From contig CACIOV010000031.1 in the NCBI GenBank assembly GCA_902588335.1, positions 1 to 7,790 on the forward strand: a DNA stretch of 7,790 nucleotides, given 5' to 3'. The notes beneath the pieces are model-generated. The model worked only from the letters and a program-made list of their open reading frames with translations. It did not search any database and had not been told where the DNA came from. Shown in pieces: positions 1-5,588 of this stretch. The position numbers and the translations under genes were made by a program. How positions within the stretch are numbered: position 1 is the first letter of the stretch; each line of letters opens with the position of its first letter. The DNA comes from an uncultured Pelagibacteraceae bacterium. GTDB taxonomy: Bacteria > Pseudomonadota > Alphaproteobacteria > Pelagibacterales > Pelagibacteraceae.

Positions 1-408
1 ACTGTTACAAGCCATATCATAGTTACATTCGTGTTAGCAGCAGTAGTATTTATTGGGGTAACTGTAATTGGATTCGTTAAACATGGAATTAAATACCTAG
101 AACTTTTTGTTCCAAAAGGAGTTCCCATGGTACTTTTGCCTTTAATTGTTGTTATCGAAATAATATCTTATTTATCAAGACCAGTTAGCTTATCAGTCCG
201 ATTATTTGCAAATATGATGGCAGGACATACGATGATGAAAGTATTTGGCGGATTTGTGATAAGCTTAGGTTTGCTAGGTGGTTGGTTGCCGCTTGGTTTT
301 TCAGTTGCATTAACAGGATTGGAGATACTTGTTGCTTTTCTTCAAGCTTATGTTTTTGCAATTTTAACATGCATTTATTTAAATGATGCATTAAATTTAC
401 ACCATTAA
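1..408 (+). CDS. atpB: ATP synthase Fo subunit a, C-terminal part (5' end outside window)
   Basis: Subunit a forms the two proton half-channels of the membrane Fo sector and acts against the c-ring. The reading frame is open from base 1, so the gene enters from the left; the GTG at 31 is an internal Val codon, not a start. The 135 residues visible are the C-terminal half of a roughly 240-250 residue protein. The family signature RLFANMMAGH is present, and its Arg (bases 199-201) is the essential arginine, equivalent to E. coli Arg210. Further hydrophobic helices follow (about bases 240-310 and 320-390), the last one ending in a short polar tail, NDALNLHH. atpE starts 13 bases downstream, so the two are surely co-transcribed. 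Upstream, atpI would be expected from known alphaproteobacterial order. Nothing looks broken. Confidence 0.97.
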   Translation, partial: TVTSHIIVTFVLAAVVFIGVTVIGFVKHGIKYLELFVPKGVPMVLLPLIVVIEIISYLSRPVSLSVRLFANMMAGHTMMKVFGGFVISLGLLGGWLPLGFSVALTGLEILVAFLQAYVFAILTCIYLNDALNLHH

Positions 409-410
409 CA

Positions 411-418
411 AAGGAGGA
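411..418 (+). promoter_or_regulatory. Strong Shine-Dalgarno site of atpE
   Basis: AAGGAGGA stands 3-4 bases before the atpE ATG. It is the best match to the anti-Shine-Dalgarno sequence seen in the window; most other starts here have weak or no such site. Subunit c is needed in about ten or more copies per complex, so strong initiation makes sense (inference; efficient atpE initiation is known in E. coli). Confidence 0.8.
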
Positions 419-421
419 ATA

Positions 422-649
422 ATGGAATTAGAAGCAGCGAAAATGATAGGAGCAGGTCTAGCGGCAATTGCATTAGCAGGAGCTGGAGTTGGCATTGGTC
501 TTATTTTTGGAAATTATTTGTCTGGCGCGATGAGAAATCCATCAGCAGCCGCAAAACAGTTTCCTAACTTACTTCTAGGATTTGCCCTAGCGGAAGCTAC
601 AGGTTTATTTGGATTAGTTGTTGCATTGATAATTTTATTTGCATTTTAA
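422..649 (+). CDS. atpE: ATP synthase Fo subunit c (proteolipid)
   Basis: This 75-residue protein oligomerises into the rotor ring that carries protons through Fo. It is a two-helix hairpin: helix 1 (about residues 8-32) has the glycine-repeat packing motif GAGVGIG, the polar loop has the conserved R38-N39-P40, and helix 2 (about 48-74) carries the ion-binding carboxylate Glu58 in ALAEATGLFGL. Sodium-binding c subunits need Gln in helix 1 and Ser or Thr directly after the Glu. Here Ala follows the Glu and no matching Gln is seen, so a proton-type ring is inferred. Length and start are standard, and the ATG is preceded by a strong ribosome-binding site. It lies 13 bases after atpB and 16 bases before atpF'. 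Confidence 0.98.
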   Translation: MELEAAKMIGAGLAAIALAGAGVGIGLIFGNYLSGAMRNPSAAAKQFPNLLLGFALAEATGLFGLVVALIILFAF

Positions 650-665
650 TAAATAAAATTTAGAT

Positions 666-1244
666 ATGAAAAGTTTTTGCTTTGCCTTGTGCATTGCTTT
701 GATTGTTTGTATGAACCATGCGTTTGGTTCTGAAGCAGGAATGCCTCAACTTAATCCTGAGTTTTGGACAGCTCAAATATTTTGGTTAATACTAATTTTT
801 TCTTCCCTGTATTTAATTATTTGGAAAATATTTTTACCTAGAATTACGTATAGTATTGAAAATAGAAAATCTAGAGTAGTTAATGATCTTGATGAAGCTC
901 AAAAACTCAAGGAAAATGCTGAAAAAAAACTTAAAGAATATAATGAGATAATTGAAAATTCAAAAAAAGAAGCAAAAAAAATTATTGAAGATAATAAAAA
1001 TAAATTAAATAGAGATATTGAGGAAAAAAAGCAAAAATTTGATAGTGAAATTGAAAAAGAATTAACAGCAGTTGAAAAAGAGATAAAAGATTTAAAAAAA
1101 TCTTCACTATCAAGTGTAAACAAAATAGCAGTTGAAACATCTGCTAATATAATAACGCAAATAATAGATACTGATGTTAATAAGAGCAATGTTTCTGCTA
1201 TCGTTAATGACTTAATAAAAAGGAAAATAGAAAAACATATATGA
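666..1244 (+). CDS. atpF': ATP synthase Fo subunit b' (peripheral stalk)
   Basis: Subunit b' pairs with b to form the stator stalk that holds F1 against rotation. The 192 residues show, in order: a signal-peptide-like N-terminus (Lys2, hydrophobic residues 4-16, possible cleavage after AFG at 19-21); the b' signature GMPQLNPEFW (25-34); one membrane helix (about 37-58); then a long lysine- and glutamate-rich coiled coil (about 65-150) and a C-terminal helical part that would contact the top of F1 and delta. The signature and the position before atpF separate it from b itself. Its TGA overlaps the atpF start (ATGA at 1241-1244), so translation of the two is probably coupled. No clear Shine-Dalgarno site precedes the ATG. 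Confidence 0.93.
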   Translation: MKSFCFALCIALIVCMNHAFGSEAGMPQLNPEFWTAQIFWLILIFSSLYLIIWKIFLPRITYSIENRKSRVVNDLDEAQKLKENAEKKLKEYNEIIENSKKEAKKIIEDNKNKLNRDIEEKKQKFDSEIEKELTAVEKEIKDLKKSSLSSVNKIAVETSANIITQIIDTDVNKSNVSAIVNDLIKRKIEKHI

Positions 1245-1738
1245 TAATAGATGCAACTTTTTGGGTAGCTATTTCCTTCTTTATTTTTTTTGGAGTTTTA
1301 ATTTATTTAAAAGTCCCACAAAAAATAAATAATTCATTAAATAATCAAATAGGCGAAATAAAAAAAGAGTTAAATGAAGCTGAAAAACTAAAAATTGAAT
1401 CTAAAAATTTATTAAGTAATTATGAAAATAAAATTGATAAATCAAAAAAAGAAGTACGAGAAATTATTAACTCAGCAAAAAAAGATAGTGAAAAAATGAT
1501 TGTTGAAAAGACTCAAAAATTTCACCAAATAATGGAGGATAGAAGAAAAAATGCGGAACAAAAAATTAATCTTATGAAAGAAAATGCCTTAAAAGATATT
1601 AAAAATACCTCAATTAAAATAAGCATAGAGGCGGTAGAAAGTTTAATTAATAATTCAATTGATAAAAAAAAATTAGAAAAATTTTATCTTCAAAGCTTAG
1701 AGCAAACCATAACTGCATTAAAACACACTAAGGTTTAG
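1241..1738 (+). CDS. atpF: ATP synthase Fo subunit b (peripheral stalk)
   Basis: This is the second stator-stalk subunit, 165 residues, a normal length for the family. A very short N-terminus (MIIDATFWV) leads into one membrane helix (about residues 5-24, ending LIYLKVP as in alphaproteobacterial b subunits). A charged coiled coil follows to about residue 135, with a C-terminal helical segment. The start is fixed by the ATGA overlap with atpF'. The F1 genes do not follow; the next gene is on the other strand, as expected where the Fo and F1 operons are separate (the alphaproteobacterial arrangement). The last 11 bases overlap the 3' end of the opposing CDGSH gene, and no terminator hairpin was found. 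Confidence 0.95.
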   Translation: MIIDATFWVAISFFIFFGVLIYLKVPQKINNSLNNQIGEIKKELNEAEKLKIESKNLLSNYENKIDKSKKEVREIINSAKKDSEKMIVEKTQKFHQIMEDRRKNAEQKINLMKENALKDIKNTSIKISIEAVESLINNSIDKKKLEKFYLQSLEQTITALKHTKV

Positions 1739-1970
1739 AATGCGATCCATCACAGAAAGGTGGGTGTTTGGTCATCTTACAACCACAAAAATACTTTTCA
1801 TTACTCTCGGTGGCTAAATATTTAAGTGATTTAAATTTTCCTTCTTTCTTATGGGCGCCATCACAAAAAGGTTGTTTTTGTGATAAGCCGCAAGCACACC
1901 AAAAATAAATTTTATCCTTTTCAACTTTAACTTTATAAGGGGTTTTTTGAGATGTTGCGGTATTTTTCAT
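1728..1970 (-). CDS. Double CDGSH iron-sulfur domain protein (CISD3/mitoNEET-like)
   Basis: This 80-residue soluble protein has two complete CDGSH iron-sulfur motifs. Motif 1 is CACGLSQKQPFCDGAH (ligands Cys25, Cys27, Cys36, His40). Motif 2 is CGCKMTKHPPFCDGSH (Cys62, Cys64, Cys73, His77). Each should bind a redox-active 2Fe-2S cluster through three Cys and one His. No signal peptide or membrane helix is visible, so it is probably cytosolic. The tandem layout resembles mitochondrial CISD3 (MiNT) and related bacterial proteins. The physiological role in bacteria is not settled; electron or cluster transfer is the usual proposal. It is transcribed divergently from thrB and tail to tail with atpF, overlapping atpF by 11 bases. 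No Shine-Dalgarno site is evident before the ATG. Confidence 0.93.
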   Translation of the reverse strand: MKNTATSQKTPYKVKVEKDKIYFWCACGLSQKQPFCDGAHKKEGKFKSLKYLATESNEKYFCGCKMTKHPPFCDGSHSKP

Positions 1971-2022
1971 TAAAGTAACAATACTCTATATTAAAAAAAA
2001 AGGATATAAATAATTAAAAAAA
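1971..2022. promoter_or_regulatory. Divergent intergenic region, probable promoters for thrB and the CDGSH gene
   Basis: These 52 very AT-rich bases separate two divergent starts and so must hold, or lie close to, both promoters. Candidate -10 elements are TATAAA (2005-2010) towards thrB and TATTGT or TATAGA on the minus strand. None has a convincing -35 partner at 16-18 bases, so the exact sites are not claimed. AAGGAT at 2000-2005 is too far from the thrB ATG to be its ribosome-binding site. Confidence 0.4.
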
Positions 2023-2991
2023 ATGGCGGTATATACAAAATTGTCTGAAAATCAGTTGAAGGATTTTTTTTCAAAATATAATTTAGGAAAACTCATAAAT
2101 TATAAGGAAATAAAAGAGGGTATAGAAAATACTAACTATTTTATTCAAACAGAAAAAAGCAAATTTATTCTAACTTTATATGAAAAAAGAGTTGAGAGCA
2201 AAGATTTGCCTTTTTTTATAAGTTTGATGAGAAATCTTTTTGATAAAAATTTTCCAGCTCCTGAGCCCATAATAAATAAAAATGGTAATTACATATCTGA
2301 AATTTCTAAAAAAAAGGCTGCTGTTGTATCCTTCTTGGAGGGGCGTGCAAAAAAAATTTTAAGCCCGGATGAATGTTACGAAGTTGGAGTTAATGCCGCA
2401 AAATTACATTTAATAACAAAAGACTTATCAGGCAAGAGAGAAAATAAGCTTTCGATTAATTCTTGGAGAAAAATCTATAATAAAGTTAAAAAAGACTGCT
2501 CTAAAATTCATCCTAATTTACCGAAAGTAATAGAAAAAAATTTAGATGAAATTGAAAAAAATTGGCCAAAAAATATTCCTTCTGGAATAATTCATGCAGA
2601 TTTATTTCCTGACAATATTTTCTTTAAAGATGAGAAATTGTCAGGCATTATTGATTTTTATTTCTCCTGTTATGATTTTTACGCGTTTGAAATAGCAATA
2701 TGTCTAAACGCCCTATGTTTTGAAGGAAAAAGCGAAAATTTAAGTTTTAATGTGACAAAAGCGAAAAAATTTATTGATGGATATTCAAGTATAAGAAAAT
2801 TAACCGATGATGAAAAAAAATCTCTTAAGATATTATGCAAGGGAGCAGCAATAAGATTTTTACTTACAAGAGTTTTTGATTACTTAAATTTAATTGAAGG
2901 TGCAATAGTAAAAATTAAAGACCCTATAGAGTATTTAAAAAGATTAGAATTTCATGACAATGTAAAAAATTACCAGGATTATTTTTTTTGA
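2023..2991 (+). CDS. thrB: Homoserine kinase (ThrB II, aminoglycoside-phosphotransferase fold)
   Basis: It phosphorylates L-homoserine with ATP to O-phospho-L-homoserine, the penultimate step of threonine synthesis, in the cytosol. The 322 residues match the proteobacterial ThrB II family, not the GHMP-kinase ThrB of E. coli. The N-terminus MAVYTKLSENQL is typical of the family and supports this start. The N-terminal lobe has the nucleotide-binding strand region (about 30-105, including ENTNYF). The catalytic loop is HADLFPDN (His191, Asp193, Asn198), and the metal-binding Asp211 lies in GIIDFYFSC, the family's form of the DFG motif. AICLNALCFEG (about 225-235) is also characteristic. rnhA begins two bases after the stop, a pairing known from other alphaproteobacteria. 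The enzyme using its product, thrC, lies just beyond on the opposite strand. Confidence 0.95.
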   Translation: MAVYTKLSENQLKDFFSKYNLGKLINYKEIKEGIENTNYFIQTEKSKFILTLYEKRVESKDLPFFISLMRNLFDKNFPAPEPIINKNGNYISEISKKKAAVVSFLEGRAKKILSPDECYEVGVNAAKLHLITKDLSGKRENKLSINSWRKIYNKVKKDCSKIHPNLPKVIEKNLDEIEKNWPKNIPSGIIHADLFPDNIFFKDEKLSGIIDFYFSCYDFYAFEIAICLNALCFEGKSENLSFNVTKAKKFIDGYSSIRKLTDDEKKSLKILCKGAAIRFLLTRVFDYLNLIEGAIVKIKDPIEYLKRLEFHDNVKNYQDYFF

Positions 2992-2993
2992 TA

Positions 2994-3440
2994 ATGGAGA
3001 TTGTAATTTATATAGATGGTGCTTGCGTAGGTAACCCAGGTCCGGGTGGATGGGCTGCTATTATGTTAACAGAAAATAAACAAAAAGAGTTATTTGGCGG
3101 AGAGAAATTAACAACTAACAATCGGATGGAATTAACTGCAGCAATTAAAGCTCTAGAATATTGTTCTAAACACGAGGAAAAACAACCATCGTTAAAAAAT
3201 ATAAAAATTTTTACAGATTCTACTTATGTAAAGGAAGGAATTACTGTTTGGATTAAAAGTTGGGAAAAAAATAATTGGAAAACAGCCGATAAAAAAAACG
3301 TTAAAAATGTTGACCTTTGGAAGAAGCTCAAAGAACTAACACTGTCTAATCCCGTAGAATGGAATTGGGTAAAAGGTCATTCAGAAGATCCTATGAATGA
3401 TCTAGCTGATAAATTAGCAAAAAGAGCAACTCCAGTTTAG
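2994..3440 (+). CDS. rnhA: Ribonuclease HI
   Basis: It cleaves the RNA strand of RNA-DNA hybrids (R-loops, primers) using two metal ions. Numbered from the ATG at 2994 (148 residues), the catalytic acids are Asp8 (YIDGAC), Glu46 (NNRMELTAAI), Asp75 (FTDSTY) and Asp139 (NDLADKLA), with the flexible-loop His129 in WVKGHSED. GNPGPGGW near the N-terminus and the basic handle around WEKNNWKTADKK are also typical. A TTG at 2988 would add two residues and overlap the thrB stop; the ATG was chosen because it starts just before the conserved first strand, two bases after thrB. The stop overlaps the 3' end of thrC on the other strand by four bases. Cotranscription and probably translational coupling with thrB are likely. 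Confidence 0.95.
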   Translation: MEIVIYIDGACVGNPGPGGWAAIMLTENKQKELFGGEKLTTNNRMELTAAIKALEYCSKHEEKQPSLKNIKIFTDSTYVKEGITVWIKSWEKNNWKTADKKNVKNVDLWKKLKELTLSNPVEWNWVKGHSEDPMNDLADKLAKRATPV

Positions 3441-4822
3441 TAGTTACATCTTTCCAAAATATAATTTTTAATTTTTTTTAGATCCTTAGGCAGTTTCTCG
3501 TATTTTTCTTTTGTAACCAATATATTTTCTAAATTTTCTGGTAAATCTGGCTTTATGCCTGTTGCTTTCATAACTGTCTCTGAAAATTTTGAAGGGTGTG
3601 CAGTTGCCAAAATGACAGTATTTCCTTCCAGTGACATTTTATTTGCCACACCAATAGCTACAGCTGTATGAGGATCAACTAATATTTTTTGTTTATTATG
3701 CATATCTTTTATAACTGATTTAGTTTCTTGTTCTGATAAACTTTCAGAACAAAAATTTTTACTTATTTTTTCCAGCTGATTTTTTTCCAGCTTAAATTCT
3801 CCTCGCTCATCAAGATCATTCATCAACTTTATCATTTTGTCAGAACTACAAGAGCAAGCATCAAAGACTAGCCTTTCAAAATTGCTTGCAACTTGGATAT
3901 CCATGCTGGGGGATATTGTATGCTCGACCTTTAAAGGTTTATAAATACCTGTGCTGATGGCTCTTTTTAAAATATCGTTACTATTAGTAGCTATAATCAA
4001 TTTATTGATAGGAAGACCCATTTTTTTAGCTATATATCCTGCGAAGATATCTCCAAAGTTTCCAGTAGGAACTGAATAATTTATTTTCTCATTTTCTTTA
4101 GCAATTTTAAAATAAGAAAAGAAATAGTAAACAATTTGAATGACGATTCTTGACCAATTTATTGAATTTACTCCTGTCATGTTTATTGAGTTTCTGAAGT
4201 CATTATCAGCAAACATTAATTTGACAAATTTCTGACATTCATCAAAATTGCTGGCTAAAGCAATATTAAATACATTGTTAGAATCAACGGTAGTCATAAA
4301 TTTTCTTTGAACTTCAGATATTTTGTTTTCTGGATGTAAGACAAAAATTTTCATATTTTTCCTGTCTCTAATAGCACTTATGGCTGCTGCCCCTGTATCA
4401 CCAGAAGTGGCTACAACAATATTAACTTTTAAATTATTTTTTTTTAAAATTTTTTCATACATGTTTCCAATAACTTGCATAGCAATATCTTTAAATGCTA
4501 ATGTGGGTCCATGAAATAGTTCCAATAAATTTATTTTTCCAAATTTTTTAATTTTTACAACATCATCAACTCGAAAGTTTTTATAAGAACTATTAACCAA
4601 GTCTCTAATTTCTTTTTCGTTAAATTCATCTTTACAAAATTTTAAAATTATTTTTATAGCTAATTCTTTGTAAGAAAGATTCTTAAGATTTTCTAATTCT
4701 TGAGAAGCAAATTTTGGAATTTTTTTTGGGACAAAAAGACCGCCATCAGATGCTAAACCTTTCAAAAAAACATCTTTAAATGTAAAATTTTTTTGCGAAT
4801 TTCTAGTACTTATATAATCCAT
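3437..4822 (-). CDS. thrC: Threonine synthase
   Basis: This PLP enzyme converts O-phospho-L-homoserine to L-threonine and phosphate. At 461 residues it has the length of the longer proteobacterial form. The N-terminal MDYISTRN and GLASDGGLFVP (22-32) are characteristic. The PLP-binding lysine is Lys111 in HGPTLAFKDIA. The phosphate-binding and substrate loop is ATSGDTGAA (138-146), and PTGNFGD (252-258) is the second cofactor-contact motif. LATAHPSKF (405-413) near the C-terminus is also conserved. The gene converges on rnhA, sharing four bases at the 3' ends, and lies 63 bases downstream of the oxidase operon on the same strand. A candidate promoter of its own (4833-4861) suggests independent expression. 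Its partner enzyme thrB lies on the opposite strand, two genes away. Confidence 0.96.
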   Translation of the reverse strand: MDYISTRNSQKNFTFKDVFLKGLASDGGLFVPKKIPKFASQELENLKNLSYKELAIKIILKFCKDEFNEKEIRDLVNSSYKNFRVDDVVKIKKFGKINLLELFHGPTLAFKDIAMQVIGNMYEKILKKNNLKVNIVVATSGDTGAAAISAIRDRKNMKIFVLHPENKISEVQRKFMTTVDSNNVFNIALASNFDECQKFVKLMFADNDFRNSINMTGVNSINWSRIVIQIVYYFFSYFKIAKENEKINYSVPTGNFGDIFAGYIAKKMGLPINKLIIATNSNDILKRAISTGIYKPLKVEHTISPSMDIQVASNFERLVFDACSCSSDKMIKLMNDLDERGEFKLEKNQLEKISKNFCSESLSEQETKSVIKDMHNKQKILVDPHTAVAIGVANKMSLEGNTVILATAHPSKFSETVMKATGIKPDLPENLENILVTKEKYEKLPKDLKKIKNYILERCNY

Positions 4823-4832
4823 ACCTTTTATT

Positions 4833-4861
4833 AGTATAGAATTTTGATATTATCTAGGCAA
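4833..4861 (-). promoter_or_regulatory. Candidate sigma70-type promoter of thrC
   Basis: Read on the minus strand: -35 TTGCCT (4861-4856, four of six consensus bases), 17-base spacer, -10 TATACT (4838-4833, five of six). A start about seven bases past the -10 would fall within about 3-6 bases of the thrC ATG at 4822, so the message would be nearly leaderless, leaving little or no room for a ribosome-binding site. It is the best-formed promoter noticed in the window, though matches also arise by chance in AT-rich DNA. Confidence 0.5.
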
Positions 4862-4885
4862 AACAACAGTTGCACCAAACCTAAA

Positions 4886-5074
4886 TTATTTTTCTTGAGA
4901 AAATTCCTTCTTATTTAAGATATATTTCTTATAAGCCCAATTTCCAATGCCTAAAAGAATCAATCCGAATACTATAATAGCGAGTGCTATTTTTCCTCCA
5001 TTATTACCAGTAATACAAACAGTACAAAGCTGAAGTGCAGTATCTGGTTGGATTGTCAAAGTTTTTAAAATCAT
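4886..5074 (-). CDS. Small single-pass membrane protein with CxxC motif, in the oxidase operon
   Basis: I do not recognise this protein. From the ATG at 5074 it has 62 residues: a mostly polar N-terminal segment with CTVC (Cys17, Cys20), one membrane helix (about 28-46, rich in Ile, Leu and Gly), and a lysine-rich tail (KKYILNKKEF). By the positive-inside rule the tail is cytoplasmic, placing CxxC in the periplasm close to the membrane. The ATG lies one base after the ctaG stop, with AAGAAAG just upstream as a weak ribosome-binding site, so coupling to ctaG is likely. An in-frame ATG at 5110 would add 12 basic residues inside ctaG and is less likely. The place in the operon suggests a role in oxidase assembly, perhaps copper or thiol handling (inference). 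Alphaproteobacterial cox operons can carry a small coxF-type ORF nearby, but no homology is claimed. Confidence 0.7.
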   Translation of the reverse strand: MILKTLTIQPDTALQLCTVCITGNNGGKIALAIIVFGLILLGIGNWAYKKYILNKKEFSQEK

Positions 5075-5075
5075 T

Positions 5076-5579
5076 TTAACTTTCTTGCTTCTTATACTTT
5101 TTATAATCAAAAAAAGTGAATTGAATAGTAACTTCTTTTACATTTTTTGTCTTGGTATCTTTTGTCACCTCAGGATCAATTAAAAGCACCAATATATATT
5201 TGTCTTTTTGTTTTGCTTTTAAAGTTCGGGCATCGTAACAAAAACAATTAATTTTGCTAATGTAGTTCTCAAATTTATTAGGAAAATAAGCAAATGTAGC
5301 TATTCCGGTTGTTTCTTTGTTTTCTAAGTTTTCAACTACATATTCTACCGTTTTTACTTCGCCGGGCTTTACCAATATTATTGGTTCCACTGGTCGAAAA
5401 CTCCAAGGCAGATCAGGATGAACACTTGTTAATAAATTTATTGAAATTGGTTCTTGAGATAACGCGAGATCTTTTTCTTTTTGAAACTTATTTATTATCA
5501 CATAAAAAAATAAAGCTAATACTAGAAAAAAAAATATAATAAATTTTGTATTAAAAAAATTTTTTTTATTTATCTCCAT
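5076..5579 (-). CDS. ctaG: Cytochrome c oxidase assembly protein CtaG (Cox11 family), short and divergent
   Basis: Cox11/CtaG is a membrane-anchored periplasmic copper protein that delivers copper to the CuB site of oxidase subunit I. The 167 residues show a membrane anchor (about 12-30) and then the beta-sandwich domain: DLPWSFRPVEP (56-66), KPGEVKTVEYVVEN (71-84), the copper-binding NCFCYDARTL (Cys112, Cys114) and IDPEVTKD with a C-terminal VTIQFTFFDY. It is short for the family, usually about 190-200 residues: the segment right after the anchor that normally holds FCxxTG, with a third conserved Cys, is missing. The PGE normally found after CFC is also changed (KAKQKD). It starts nine bases after ctaB and is followed after one base by the small CxxC protein gene. 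I am confident of the family and less sure that the copper chemistry is the usual one. Confidence 0.88.
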   Translation of the reverse strand: MEINKKNFFNTKFIIFFFLVLALFFYVIINKFQKEKDLALSQEPISINLLTSVHPDLPWSFRPVEPIILVKPGEVKTVEYVVENLENKETTGIATFAYFPNKFENYISKINCFCYDARTLKAKQKDKYILVLLIDPEVTKDTKTKNVKEVTIQFTFFDYKKYKKQES

Positions 5580-5588
5580 ATTAGAATT

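Noticed and set aside
31..33. GTG as start of atpB
   Set aside because: The frame is open to base 1 and the upstream codons (TVTSHIIVTF) read as normal subunit a sequence, so the gene is cut by the window edge.
899..1189. 96-residue minus-strand ORF opposite atpF'
   Set aside because: Low-complexity Ser/Phe/Leu-rich mirror of the lysine- and glutamate-rich coiled coil on the coding strand; no start signal or family motif.
2988..2993. TTG start for rnhA overlapping the thrB stop
   Set aside because: The ATG two codons later is a better start codon, lies just after the thrB stop and still includes the whole conserved fold.
4323..4514. Plus-strand ORF with hydrophobic stretches inside thrC
   Set aside because: Shadow of the thrC coding strand over its PLP-binding region, where conserved motifs read clearly in the minus frame.
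4862..4876. Palindromic CAACAGTTG next to T-rich sequence as terminator of the oxidase operon
   Set aside because: The arms are only four bases with a one-base loop, which cannot form a stable hairpin, and the T run is short.
5075..5110. Upstream ATG at 5110 for the small CxxC gene
   Set aside because: It would start inside ctaG and add a basic segment that conflicts with the predicted topology; the ATG directly after the ctaG stop has the better context.
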